A stretch of 64,000 bases of DNA from Eremophila alpestris peregrina (lineage: Eukaryota; Chordata; Aves; Passeriformes; Alaudidae). The position numbers were made by a program, and so were the translations under genes. Every line of letters starts with the position of its first letter. Positions within the stretch are counted from its first letter, which is position 1. The stretch lies in the NCBI GenBank assembly GCA_009792885.1, contig WMCF01000012.1:10707514-10771513 (forward strand). The letters are read 5' to 3'. The notes below the pieces were generated by a model. That model ran no database searches and had not been told where the DNA came from. It was given only the letters and a program-made list of their open reading frames with translations. Shown one piece after another: positions 49,133 through 62,308 of the stretch.

Positions 49133-52100
49133 CTAATTTCAGTAGTGGGTTAAAGGAGGATTTGAGTGGAAGGATAGAAGTGATTGGAAAAAAAAATGAA
49201 CAAAAGAAAAAATAAAAATAAATAAAAAAGAACCAAATGAAAATAAAAAATAAACAGAAAAGTAGAAACTCAAAAAAGCAAAACGTCAGATAATCATAGG
49301 CACCTTGGCTTATTAACATGAGCAAACTGAAAATGAACAGACAAACTAAATGGTGAAAAAGGATGTAGGGGAAGTATATGAAAATGAAGCCTCAAAATAA
49401 TATTACCTACCTGTAATTAAAATTCTTCTTGAAATAAAACAAAAACGTGATACTTCTATGACTACTGATCTAGTTTTGTAATCCTTGCAATTAGTGCAAG
49501 CTATAACATTTTAAATAATACATGACATGTATTTACTTACAAATTTTGACATCCCCTTCAAGTGGCTTTACTTTCTTTAAGACATCTCTTTTTACAGGAC
49601 TCCTAAAAACTTGCAGTAATTGCTAGGAATTGCTCCATGGGTTGCCATTTTTCAGCCTTTCTACTCTCAGAAACAAATTACTGGGGTTTTTTGCCTTTTT
49701 TTTAATGAATCTGCCTGATGCAAGTCAAACGTAAGTTACATTTAAATTGAAAGCATTTACTGAAAAATTTATTGTAGCTAACATACTACGAGCATGCAGT
49801 CCATAAAAGATGAAGAAAGTCTTGGTCAAAGATTTACCTACCAGGAAAAAGTGACAGGCTTGTTGATTCTGACTGTAACTTGTACTTACCCTAGATCAGC
49901 TGTCAGTTTTATTTTTTTAACTCCTCTTGGAGACACCTTTGCTAGCAAAGAATTATTCCTACCAGTAATGTATATTACTTCTACAGAAAAAAAAAATCTA
50001 CCCCAAACAATGTGTAAAGAAAGCAAGTATTCATTTTACAAAGTGAGTTTACAAGCTCAGCACATCAGAATCTGAGTTTCTGACTTTGTTTCATCTCCTG
50101 TCAGCATCACCAGTCTTTCAGAGCAGAAATGCTCACCTTTACTCAACTGTTCTCAAAAGAGTGTGTTAGCATATTTACCTTTTCCAAGCTTCAGAGCATT
50201 TAAGCACGCATGTCATTCCACTGCTTTCAGTGAGGCAAATCAAGTACTGAAAGTAAGGTATGCATTTATGTGCTTAAATGCACTTTGACTTACCAAAATC
50301 TATGCTTACTAACAGATCATTCAGAGCACCAAAAAAGGAGCCATAATTCAAACTCACAAGCAGAAGGAAAGGATGTGAACTCCTTTCCTACTTCTGGCGC
50401 CTGTCTCGTAAGAAAAATATAAATTTTGTGTATAAGACCTTTATTTCCCTTTCCAACCCCCTCTCTCTCTCCACCTTTTCCCATTGCTTAAGGGAAAAAA
50501 GAAACAAATGGATACTTATACATGCTGCAAATAGTGACATCAAACAAAATTAAAACAACAGAGAAAGCCTAGGACCCTGCGGTGACCTACTGCATTTAGG
50601 CATGTATCTTTTGGTTCCCTATAGCTCTTTCTAGAGGGATCAATGGCTTTTTACTCAGTATGGTACACTGCTCCTCCAAAGGAAAGATAGGAGGGAATTT
50701 ACTAGTATTTCAATTAACTAGAGGAGGTGGATGGAAGAACAGTTGAGAATTAACACATTTGGGGTTATTTTTACAGACTAATTCAGTAATCAAGTACTCA
50801 AAACAAATGGATTCCCTTCCACCATTAACTTGTGCAGGAAGTAAAATACATGTAAAATGTCCCTTAAGGGTCTTACTAAAAAAGAAATGAATCCCTGCAG
50901 CATCTTCCTCTGATGCCAAGATGAAAGGCAGTAGCACATTCTGGTGAATATTGCTAATAAAATCACAGAAGTTTATTAATTTTTAATCCATTATACTCTG
51001 AAAATGCAAAATATTGCACTTATGTAACTAAGGGTAATTTGAAGGTTACTTTAACCAGTTTTCTTAACTCATACACCTTTTTTACTTAATTGCAAAAATC
51101 TTAATTTTTTTTTAATCTTTGCAGCAAATAACTTGGATCTGACCACTGAAATCAACTGGATTTTGCTACTATCTGAAGATGCAAGGTTGAGCAAAACATA
51201 ACATATTCTTATATTTAAGAAGAGAAAATGACAATGTGCTTATATATAGAACATGCAGCCTTGGCTCCCAGTTTGTTTTGTCTGCAGTCTAAGCAATCGT
51301 CAACCAGTATAAGATAATGAGCATTCTAAACAGTTGAAATGGCTCCCAGAATAAATAAAAAACCTATTTCTTAATCAAATTGTTCATTCTGATTTACTAA
51401 ACTGAAAAGTTCCCTTGCCACTATATTTAAAACTAACCTTGTGTTATATGTGATTTTTTATGTTTATTCCAAGTGCCTAGAAATGCCTCAGAAACACGTT
51501 TAGCTTTGCTTAAAGGTGAGTAGCACTGCGTCTCCAGTCACATGAATTGATATTAATATATAACACTAACAAGGAAGAGTGGTGTAATCACATGTCATGA
51601 CTGCAAATTAAAAAGACTCATGTCAACTGAGAAACTGAATTTGCTGTTTTGGATAATCTTACTTTAAAAACAGGGAATTTAATTTAAAACAAATACAAAT
51701 AGAATCATGCTAAGTTTTTCAGTGACGTATTGTAATGCAAACTGTCAGGAAAGGATAAGTTATCAGGCAAGAATAGTCCGTCTGGACATCATTGCTAAAT
51801 AGCTGATTGTTTTAGTTAAATCTTAATTTAAATATTATAAGGTGTATATGCAAGTCCCTGAAAAATTTTAACATCTCAAAGCGTTTTTCTCCAGGTGAAA
51901 AGGCCCCAATTAAGAAAACTTAACAAAATAATAATGATAAGATACTATAGAAGAGTTGTTAAGAAATATCTGGTACAGTCTGAAATATTCATCCTAATCC
52001 ATTCTACAAAATTTTTCCAATTCAGGGAGATGCTGCAGAAACAACCTGGGGAGTATGCAGGCTGGGAGGTGGAAACCATTTTATTGGTTAAGAACTGTTA

Positions 52101-52416
52101 TTAATGTACACCTTTTGCATGATGAAGCATTTCACCTTATTACAAAATAAAATTTTATTATGCCAACTTTATATAGCCTCTTTAGACATCGGTTTATTTG
52201 GCTTGTTTTATGAAGCTATGTAAAAGCCATTCCTATATAAATTTCATCACAATACACCTCAAAAAATACACATTTTGAGCACTCTTTTGCTGTATCAAGC
52301 AACATGAATACTGCGCTTTGCCTTTTTTCTCAGTTTCCGCCTACATGGGCTACGGAGATTAATCTCTGTGAGAGACAGAAACAAAGAAAACAAGTATTTC
52401 AGGGAAAGACACCTAC
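49133..52416 (-). other. PTPRD: Intron, 3.3 kb
   Basis: AT-rich intron between FN3 and FN4. The end nearest the FN4 exon is A-rich on the plus strand (T-rich in the transcript). No element is recognised. Confidence 0.8.
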
Positions 52417-52561
52417 TTGACTGCATGGTTCTGGCTGAGATTTCTGCTGTAGAGGCACCCAGCCCCTGAGGAGACCGTGCAGCTAGGCGGAACAGATACA
52501 GGCTGTTTGGCCTCAGGCCCTGCAGGCGGTACGACGTGGTGGGCTCAGTGGAAACGCGTTG
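52417..52561 (-). CDS. PTPRD: PTPRD exon: FN3, second half
   Basis: This 145-nt exon completes the third FN repeat. It starts QRVSTEPTTSYRLQGL and carries the conserved FN motif around LYLFRLAARS. It ends near ISARTMQS plus one base, with the remaining two bases of the next Lys codon supplied by the FN4 exon. The acceptor is ctgcag and the donor gtaggt. The exon is clearly richer in G+C than the flanking introns. In mammals this exon marks the 5' side of the FN4-FN7 block that is skipped in short PTPRD isoforms. Confidence 0.95.
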
Positions 52562-53819
52562 CTGCAGGGAGGTGACAAGAGAATGTCTTGGTTAGTATTC
52601 AGAGACACTGAATTCCATGCACTGCCTGTGTGCTTTTGTACTGGGATAAGACCATAGAGAAAAGCTGAAATTCAAGAAGATGAAGCAGAGCAAAACCAAG
52701 CTAAACAAAACCAAAACTGAATACATTACTTATGGCAAATTAATAAGCTATATTTTTAAAGTCAACAGTTTAACAGGTGAAACTCAGAGCCAGAAACAAA
52801 GCTTGACTGTTTCAGGAACAAATAGCTATATACAAAGTATGAAAGGCTTTTCAGACATTACCACATAAACAAAGCCTTACTAAAACTGTCTTTTATGGCA
52901 GTGATTTTACAGTGTATATTATCTTGGGTTTAATCTTTTAGTTAGATTTGTATTCAAAATATTAAAAGCAAATTCTTCTACAAGGGTAACTTGTTAACCA
53001 GCGGACTGCATCCTATTTGGAAGTGAAATATGGATCTGGCCCCCTTCCACAAAATAAACTTATGAATTCACAGTGTATGTGTGAAGCTGCCATAAACATA
53101 AGCTCAGTTGAAGCATCAGCAATGACTTGAAGGTGCAGGAGAAACCAACAAGGCTGACAATTTCCTGTGCCCTTCTGAGACTCCTGTCTTCTTTATTTTT
53201 TCTGTGACAACTGGTAATATGGAATTTTCCCTACCAGAAGAACAGTTCATTCTAAAGTTTATGGCACAAGCATGATAGAGGACCACAAACTGAAAATTCA
53301 TTATGGAGAAATGGTACAGAAAAAGTCTATTTTAGTTTTTAATCTTTAGAAAGAACTTCTGTTTTCTTTTCAGTTATTACTGAAATATTAGAATTCTCTT
53401 ACACAATGACACACAGAGAAACAAAAACTATCTAAGGTTGAAAATAGATTTCAAAGTTCAGGTAGAAGTTCAAAAAGGCCTAATGGGTCCATAAAATGCC
53501 CCCAAATATTTCTGCTTCCAAGCTATTATAGAGAAACAGGCTTAGAGGGATATAATCAGTGTCTGAAACTGGATGGAATTTCTGTGGAGGATTCATTAAC
53601 GTCTACAGAAAAGTTCCACTGGCTGGTAACCATTGACAACATCTTCTGCTGTTTACCCACTTTCAGTCTGTCACTAGGCTAACTGCTGGGCTTTACAAAC
53701 CTAAATATCAAGGCACTTCTACTAAAGCAAGTTACTAAAATATGAAATTTAAACCACTGCCTCATTTTATATTCAGCTTATCACAGATCATTAAAAAGGT
53801 GCACAATCTTGACACTTAC
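52562..53819 (-). other. PTPRD: Intron, 1.3 kb, inside FN3
   Basis: I see nothing beyond splice sites. Confidence 0.8.
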
Positions 53820-53953
53820 TTCCTCCCCATGCTCCCCATCTTTGTAAACCAGCTCATAGCTGGAAATGGTATCAGACCGTGGAGGTGTCCAGGAAAGCAG
53901 TATGCTCGTCTCAGACTCAGGTTCTGCTTTGAAGTTCAGTGGTTGACCAGGCA
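53820..53953 (-). CDS. PTPRD: PTPRD exon: FN3, first half
   Basis: This 134-nt exon encodes the N-terminal half of the third FN repeat. It starts VPGQPLNFKAEPE, has the core Trp in LLSWTPP and ends DGEHGEE exactly at a codon boundary. The acceptor is tttag|tg and the donor gtaagt. It joins the 582-nt exon across a 7.8-kb intron in phase 1. The second half of the domain is in the exon at 52417-52561, and together they give 279 nt, a normal FN repeat length. Confidence 0.95.
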
Positions 53954-55479
53954 CTAAAGAAAAGAGTTGAGCAGAGTTGCCAATTATTTACCTGCATACT
54001 TCAATATTTTCAAATCTTTTAAAATGCTTTCCGTATATGGTATGCAACATTACTTTTACTTTTATTTATCTTACTGGACTTAAATTGATTCACAGTACTA
54101 GGAAACAAATTTATCTAAGCACAGAAAAAGAATAATGATACATTTAATTCACGTGTTAAAAACTACCAAGGATTTCAAATAAATGTTTTTGCAGCCTAAA
54201 TAAAGCAAACAGAAGCAAAATGCAATTGAAGACATGCCTGGTGATAAATACCAGCAATCTAATAACCTATGTGTGAAATGCAAATATATACATCTATGTA
54301 TTTGTGAGTGTTTGAGAAAAAGCTAATAGAACATGATCAGCTGCAAGTCTAGAACAAATTACTAAAATTATTACATGCATTTCAAGATATGATTTTTTTT
54401 CTCAGCTCATAAATGAAAGATAGTAAACACATCCTCGACTTTAAGAAGACACCCACATACAATACTGAGCTTGTTCAACCTGAAGCAGTTATAACTCAGT
54501 GAAGAAATAGTCAGCTAATTTCTCCTTAAGTGATGTATTTCCACCCTTTAAAGACTGGTATATTTAAGAATATATTTGAATTTCTAGTGACAACACTTTC
54601 TAATTGCAAGAAGCAAAATGCACTTGTGATTGCACCATCCAAGAACATTCTCTGCTGTTATATCTTGTGCAATGGTCACAGAAATTGTCCACACTAAATG
54701 CTATCCCAATTTACTTCTTCAAATGTTAAGCAAATTATAAGGTTGACTAGGAAAAGACAGCAAAACTATAGAATTGAATTGTGTACATTAGTTTTGGCAC
54801 CCAATTTCTAAAACAATACTTTCAGTTAACAGTGCCATTGATAAGGCATGAAACAGTTTTCCACAGCATCTCTAGCTGTTCAAGAATAAAATGTGACATG
54901 CTTTCATTTTTTCAGGAGAAAAAATAAAGATGTATTTCTTAGCACACACTGAGAACAGGTGTAAGTAGTAGGATGTGACAATAATGATGGTTTCACAAAG
55001 ATTTATCTTATTCTATAAGAGCATTGCAAGTATGTTCCTTCAGTTCAGTAAAATACTTAAAAACATCAGAGAGCAAACTGTTAAAATAATTTGGTATTTT
55101 GATTTTTTACCTTCCCCAGACTTCTACTAAGTATCAATTTGAGGAGAACCCCGCCCTTGTGTATTCTGGTACAGATTTAATATCTAAATTTCAACAAACA
55201 GAACCTTTCTACATGAGGTGTATATTCAAGCTCCTGGGTAGACACTGAAAATCTTTCTCTACGCTTTTTATTTTTTTTTAATGAGTGAGTGAGAGTAACA
55301 GGAGACCAACTCTTTTACAGGAATAAAAAGGGACAGGACTAATTAGATTAGTTCTTTTAAAAGGTGTCTGGTCTAAAAAGAGACCATTGCCTGGGTCCTG
55401 CAAAGTGCAAAGATGAAATGATCCCAAAGCACTGGGAGCCATTACAGGAAACATCTACTAAGTATTTGTGACAGATTCT

Positions 55480-55800
55480 AATTTTGCAAGGAGGCTGCAG
55501 TGCTGGCAGTGGTTCAGCTGGGAGAATGGATGGCTCTCAACAGCACTCCCAGCAGTGACAGAAGGGATGGAAGAGATGCAGCCAGGCTCTTCACAGAGTG
55601 TGGCAAGGGAGAGGCAATGGCACAAGCTGAAATATGAGAGGCTCAGGACAACCCAGAAATGCAGCCAGGGCCCAGGGAGGTTGGACCATACCAGCCCTGG
55701 GGGGTTTCACAAGTCATCAAGTGGGTGAGGTCCTAGGAAACTCAGCCTGAACCCAGAGCTGAGCCTGCTCTGGGCCATGGCTGTGTCTTGACATCTCCCC
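55480..55800 (+). mobile_element. Diverged CR1-like fragment, sense strand
   Basis: This resembles the CR1 3' region: gagaggcaatggcacaagct, gaaatatgagaggctcagga, then ggaccataccagccctgggg and gagcctgctctgggccatgg. It is more GC-rich than the surrounding intron. Divergence is high, and an 86-codon open frame inside it is not a gene. Confidence 0.6.
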
Positions 55801-57782
55801 AGATAATCATCCTGCCAGCCTGAATTGTCCTGTGATGCTATGAGCTGTACTGAATGTATGGATACATGAATTGTAGAACACAGCCAGGCAGTAATAGTAA
55901 ATGATCAGTCAAGTGACTCATATGAAGGCTGGTACCATCTGTTATAATAAATATGGCAGCAGATGGAGAACTAAGGATATTTCCTGTCTCTCTACATGTT
56001 TTAAGACCCTCATTCTCCAAGTACTCCTTAAAAAAAAACCCAAATCCTTTGTCGTTGTAGGTCTGCAATTCAATCATTTTATAAGACAAGCTGATGGCTA
56101 ATTGGACTTTTCCAAATGCTGTTTGTCAAAATAATATCTTGCTTCAAAATTTAGTTTCCCCTCGGATTTTTTTAACCACAGTTAGGCAACTCTGATGCTG
56201 AAAACACTGACAGAAGAAAAAGGTAACAGAGAAATCTGCATTGCTCCAAACAGATAACAGAAGATGAAGAAGAAAGAAAACAAAACCAAAATAACAGAAA
56301 CTAAACACACTTTATTGCTGGCAAATTCTGTTATGGAATCCAGTATCAAAGGAAAAGTACTGGTTAAGGAAGTGGAACAATTAACTTTTAAACTACTTCA
56401 GATTTATTCCTAGAATACACATCTGTTCAAAAAAATCTTTAGTGGCACATGGGACCTAAGCCAAGGCACATGGGACCTGTGAGCTGGAGCTGACAGAAGC
56501 TACTGGTCTCCTTCAGAGAGAGAAAAAAGCCTAGAGAAACTGCAAAGTGTATGCAAGTGGACCTTTTTTTAACTGAAAAGTTTTAAATGTCACACATCAA
56601 ATCTAACTCCATATTAGTGCTGTACCTGGGCAGCCCAGTAAATTGGATCGTTTTGCATGAACATTCTTTCAATACTGTCTTTTCTGTTTTGAGGGCAATA
56701 TGCTCTACAAAAGTACATTAAATTCCTTAACTTCTGTGTGCTCCAAATGTATTTCTTGTTTCTTCTAAATATAGCTGAGGCAATACACACAATGAAAGAT
56801 TAAAATGCAATAACAAAACAAAGTCCACAACTTTTTCCAAAACTTCCCATCATTTTCTGCAAATTCACTTGCCTATTCCTCCATATTTATTGCTGAATAA
56901 CCAGGAACAAACACAGATTGCTGGACTTACTCCCTGATAAGGGTGAAATGCCTTGAAATCTATCAATGAGTTCAATAAGAAATCAGCTTTGCGTAGGACA
57001 GCAGATTGATCAAGGGAATTTACAATCAGTAGGGAACCTAAAGGGACCAAGAGTTTATGCTTCTAATTTCTCTGAAAGAAGCATGAAACTCTACAGAGAA
57101 ACTCTTACAACTGAAGAGCTGCAGTGCTCAGGAGTTTTTGCTTTGTAAACAAAACGTATTTTTTGAAATAAAAAGTCCTAATAGAATATCATTAAAAAAT
57201 AAAATGTGTAACATACAAAATAAAATGGGTTATATCTGCACTGTGCTCTCCCCCTGTCTCTCTGCTACAACTGAAATAACCTCTTTGAATGAATCTGAAG
57301 ATAGCTGAGGTTTGCAGCTTTCCAGTATCAAAGAACTACAGTACTCAAAATAATTTACTACTATGCATTTAAGATTTTTAAAAATGATAGTATATTATGC
57401 AAAAAGTAATCAGAAATCTCTAAATCACTTTTTTCAAATACTATCTCTAACTGACATAGTGGGACTCCAGAGAATAAAATAAACGTGTTAGTCAGTCTTA
57501 AAGACAGAGTCCACCTGGTCTTGTCTGAATGACTAGAGAACACAGTGAAGAGATAAATTATCACTGTGTGTAGTTGAGATCCTCAATATTGAACTCATCA
57601 CGTTAGCATTAAAATGAAGTAAAATAGAGATTAGGACACTTTAAAAATTAGCTGTGCATTGAGAGTAGGAGAGTTGTTAAAAATCTGAAATAGTCTTTCC
57701 TACCTGACCAGAAATATCCCTTGAGGGAAATTTTAAAATTCAAGTTAAAAACTATCCTATACACCACCTCAGAATCAATACA

Positions 57783-58097
57783 TGTAAGTATCTCAAAGAG
57801 GGGTACCACAAGGATGGTGGCACTTTACAGTGGTTCCCAGATATAGGACAAAGAAGTGACTATACACTAAATCAGAAGTTTCTCCTCAACCTGAGGAAGA
57901 ACTTCTTTATAATGAGGGTGGCACAGCACTGGAACAGGCTGCCCAGGGAGGTTGTGGTGTTTCCCTCTCTGGCAACATTCATAACCCACCCGGATGTGTT
58001 CCTTTGTCACCTGCTCCAGGTGGCCCTGCCTTTGCAGAGGAGTTGGACTGGATGATCTCCAGAGGTCCCTTCCAACCCTAAATATCCTGTGCTTCTC
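57783..58097 (+). mobile_element. CR1 LINE 3' end, sense strand
   Basis: A well preserved CR1 3' end. The key pieces are cctgaggaagaacttcttta, gcactggaacaggctgccca, gggaggttgtggtg, gagttggactggatgatctc and cagaggtcccttccaaccct. Compared with the other copies it looks relatively young. Confidence 0.9.
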
Positions 58098-58901
58098 CCA
58101 TCCGCTTTCTTGCTTTGAGTTGAGTTTCTAGCTACATGCTCACAAGTCTTCATGTGGAAGTCAATTTCATGAAATGCTTCACAAAGACTCTAGGCTAGGA
58201 CTGTGGTGTGTCAGAGCCTTAAGATTTCCCCATTCGCATGTTCACAAAAAAAAGTTTAAATGTCTGGTTAAATAGCTAGCTTGCTACAACACAGATCAGT
58301 GCTTCCTTGCTAGCCTCTCTCTCTCTGAACTTCTAATATTCTACCATAAGAACTACAGAAACATTAATTTTGTTGAATCTAAGGATCCATTTATGTGCCC
58401 TGCACGTCAGATACTTGACCTTCTTATTACTGTCCTTTTTCCTATGTTCAAAGCATTAGCCTTTTATAACTGCAATAAAACTCAGTCTTCAAATCAGAGA
58501 GAATCCTTCATTTAAAACTAATGTTTTCTATTTTGAGATTTTTCTACAGAAACATATGCTAACAGGTACATATTCATTCCGTGAATATTTATTCGTTTTT
58601 CCCTCTCTCTCCTTTTCCGATTATCCACTATCCAACAGACCTTGTGTGTCTCTCTCCTCTCTTTCTACCTAAGCTCAGAACAAAAATAAGATTCACTTAA
58701 TTCCTTCAGCTATCCTCTCTTTGCAGGTTAAAAATGAAATGAAATGAAACAAAATGAAGCCCAAACCCAGACAGTTTAAAATTCTAAATTTTCCTGGTAC
58801 AGAGATTAAAATATGTCACTCAGAGTACACATTCTTAAGACCAGTTTAAGCCCCAAAAGGAGTTATGAGAAGTGTGTCCTGGGCAGTTAAACAGGACACA
58901 A

Positions 58902-58938
58902 ACAAATTTTGTTTTCTAACAAATTTTGTTTTCTAACA
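58902..58938. repeat. Short tandem duplication (aacaaattttgttttct)
   Basis: Two adjacent copies of the unit, each with an internal aacaaa/tttgtt inverted repeat. Confidence 0.85.
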
Positions 58939-61530
58939 AAGTAAAAAACAAAAACAAAACCAAGAAGTATCACTCATATATCACTTATATAAATATTTCT
59001 TTATTCTAAAATTCTGGAAATCAATTAACCTACATAATAGACCAGTCCTGACTCCATCCTCAACAGAATCTAATCCTTTGGCCCAAAATGCAGAATAAGG
59101 ACTTCCTGAACTTTTGTTAAGTGAATCTCCTTTTACTCAAAAGGTTCAGCTCCAGAGCTCTTTTCTGATTACAGAATATGTTAAAATGGTGTCTTTTTAC
59201 CATAAAGAAAGCACTGCTGAAAACAACTGGGCAATAGGACATGGCTTTGCCTTCAAATATTTAAGACAAATACTGAACAACAAAACAGAACTTTTGGGAG
59301 TTTTTTCAGTGTCTGGTTGTCTGGAAAATATATCCTTCTCTTCCCCTCAAACTATATGCTCCAGTCAGTATTTTAATTAAAAATCTAAATTTCACTACCA
59401 GCAGAGTTTCAGCTGACCTGCAAAGAAAGAAGCCACTCATACAACCATTTCAAAAATCCAGTTCTGCTATACTAAGAAAATAAAAATTCCTCTGAACAGT
59501 TTTTTTAAGAACAAATTACTCATTTTTATCATCTCTCTTCAAAGATCAGAATACACTTAAGGCAGGAAAGTGATGAACCATCTAACAAAGCCTGTAAGTC
59601 ACACATGTCAGCAAGATTTTGTTTTATACATGCCCTAATGTCCCCAAAGTGAGGGTTAAACTAAATATAATATAATGACAGGCTTATTTGTTTAAAATAA
59701 AATCAACCAAATGTAATCAGCATCTCATTCCTATCTGAACTCTTCCAAAATGTTTCCATTAAATCCAGTTTCCTTGTTCTTTAATGGCACTTTGTAATCA
59801 CTTTAATATTTAGAATGTGTTTAATTTTGAGAGACTTAAACTAAAACAATCATGTTAAGATTTACATTAAAGCAAATCTGGTAGAGAAGGGCAAGGAGGG
59901 CATTTTTTTTTCTATGATGTTCACTGAAGAAACTACTGGATAGAAAGATGGGGATATCCTAGTTTTTAACCATACCCTGAACTGGACAACTTCACTAGAC
60001 TTTCCTAGTTTTTATCTCCTTTACAACTTAAAACATTTGTATTTCAAGTAAAAATATCAGTGCTTAAATATACTTCCTGTATGCCCCATTCTTTGTTTAC
60101 TTTCAATTTTTTTAACATTTCAATTAAACATTGAAATCATCTATTGAGAAACCCTCCAGCACTGTTAATGTTGTTGTAATTTCTTCAGATTGCAACAGTA
60201 ATCGGAAACAGATGGGCACGCTTACGTCTCTGAAGTGACCTCAGGAAGCAATGTAACTTGGGCCAGTCCAGCTGAGCCTCAGTGCTCATTACTTTCATCC
60301 TTCACTGGGAAAGCCACTGTCAGACACTTGCTAATCTAAGAGGTTTACAGTTGTGAGTGAAAACAGAGATAAGGAGCTCACTGAACTTTCATCTGGAAAA
60401 GCTTTATGGATGTGGATTCAATCAGAAGTCAGATGTCAATACAAAAACTAGTTCTCTGAAAATGGTTGCAAATGCCAAAATTAAACGATGGTGTATATAT
60501 TTACATTTGCATGTGTACACAGACACAATCTACCACCATAAGATCTAAAACTTTTTTAACTTCTTAGCTGAGATACTGCAAAAAGTAACATCTAGATCTT
60601 TGTGCAACACAACACCTAGAAAGATTCCAGGACAATACATGAATTTCTGTATTTATTAAATGCATATTGGTAAAATGCAGAAGTAAAAACTGGATGAACC
60701 TTAGCTGTCTACAGTTATACTACAGAGATTTGTTTTTACGAATTTGAGGGATGGTAAATTCTGCAACAGGAAACTTTCCTGTACTAAAAAATTCAAGTAC
60801 TATTATATATTTCTAGGAAATCACTGGCCTACAGTAATACTTCATACAGTTTTCTATAAACTGCTAGACAAAAAGACCTTTTATTTCTTATTGCTACAAT
60901 AAAAAAAAATCTTGTGCAGTGTAACTCTACCAGAGTTTCTCGCTTTAGACTTCATAAAAACTTTTCTGCCATTTTTTTTACTGCGCTTGCTTGTGCTTTA
61001 CTAATAAAACTAATTCATGGACCTAAAAGTTCTTGAACAGAAACAAAACCACCTAACTGCAAACATAAACTGAGAAAATAGTGACCCTGTGGTATGCATT
61101 CTGTATGGGCAGGTTTGATTTGACTTATAAATCCAGAGTGTACAAACCTGCTTACTTGATCCTACACAGAGGTTTTTGTTTTATATTTGTTATATTGTTT
61201 TTTGTTGTATTTAATGCTCACAGGTTTTCTGTGTTCTCAGAATCTTACCCACTAGTTGAATACATATGCAATACATACACATTTTAAATTTCCAAAAGCA
61301 GTATTTCCTAGAGTGATACAGCACAGGAGAACAACACATCACCTAAACAAAACCCACCAAAACCCACAAGTAACATGTCAGAAAAACCTATGAAGAACTA
61401 CTGACAATCAGGTTTAGTGCACAGAGCACTGCCAAACAAAAGCTGTAAGATTTGGCCACCTCCAGGATGGTCTCCCTGAGGCTTCATTTGCACTGTAGAT
61501 CAATTTCTTGACACAGATGAAAACATAATA

Positions 61531-61577
61531 CATGAAGGGGTAATTTCCAAAAAGAAAGCATGAAGGGGTAATTTCCA
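61531..61577. repeat. 19-bp direct repeat with 28-bp period
   Basis: catgaaggggtaatttcca occurs at 61531-61549 and 61559-61577, about 150 bases downstream (transcript sense) of the FN1-FN2 exon. Confidence 0.95.
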
Positions 61578-61726
61578 CTCTGCAAAGATGATTTGCACCG
61601 TGGAATTGAAAAAGGTTACCTGCAAAGACTGCCTGAATAAACTAGCTATACTTGAGGGGTAGGGCTTTTTTTGCAACATTTTAAACTGAAAGTCTTCCCC
61701 ACCAACTTTGCTCATTGCTAGCTTAC

Positions 61727-62308
61727 CTCCTGTTTGAGTGATGACTTGAATGTCACTAGAAAGTGGTCCATCCCCAACGGAAGTAAAAGCAAGAACCTTC
61801 ACAGAGTAGGTTTTCTGGGGCACAAGATTCCCGATAGTGGTAATATGGCTGTCAGCCACATTGTGCTTCATCCAGCTGTTGACGTGCTGAGTGGGGTCCA
61901 TGGTGTAATAAACTCTGTAACCTTGTATTTGGCCATTGGGTTCCTCGGGTTCTTCCCACTGCACCAGAATGGTGGTGGAGCTCAGCATCCGGGCCTGCAC
62001 ATTGCGTGGTGCACTCGACGGTGCCTGCTCCGACGTCCTCGTGGACACCGGCTCGCTGGGCGGCCCTCGCCCGATGTTATTGACAGCAACCACCCGAAAC
62101 TCATACTCTGAGTATGGGCTCAGGCCAGCCACACTGTAACGTGTTGTGGCCACCCCATCAATTTCCTTATATGGCTCCTCGGAGTTCTTGGGTTTGTGTT
62201 GGATTATGTAGTAAGAAACCGGCTCAGGGTTTCCAGAATCCCAAGTCAGTGTTATGCTAGTTGCTGTGCTTTCTGTCACCACAGGTGTTCCAGGAGGTTT
62301 GGGTAAGG
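61727..62308 (-). CDS. PTPRD: PTPRD exon: fibronectin type III repeats 1 and 2
   Basis: One uninterrupted 582-nt exon encodes FN1 and FN2, an arrangement I recall as conserved in the LAR family. FN1 runs from PKPPGTPVVTE with Trp in LTWDSG and the Y-x-F strand in YEFRVVAVN. FN2 starts near SSAPRNVQARM, with Trp in VQWEEPEE and the conserved Tyr/Val pattern in TYSVKVLAF. It ends VITQTG plus one base. Splicing is ag|cc at the 5' end and g|gtaagc at the 3' end. The FN1/FN2 junction is much richer in CpG than the surroundings. A few substitutions differ from the human protein as I recall it, which fits an avian orthologue. The antisense reading frame over this exon is a coding shadow. Confidence 0.97.

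Larger units (their letters stand above)
53954..61726 (-). other. PTPRD: Intron, 7.8 kb
   Basis: This contains two sense-strand CR1 fragments, the duplicated 14-mer ggcacatgggacct near 56450, the tandem duplication near 58902 and the 19-bp direct repeat near the FN1-FN2 exon. The rest is plain AT-rich sequence. Confidence 0.8.

Noticed and set aside
55468..55728. 86-codon plus-strand open frame
   Set aside because: It overlaps a CR1-like fragment and carries its typical words, so it is not a gene.
61734..62111. 125-codon plus-strand open frame across the FN1-FN2 exon
   Set aside because: It is antisense to a strongly conserved PTPRD exon and its peptide resembles nothing known to me. It is a coding shadow.
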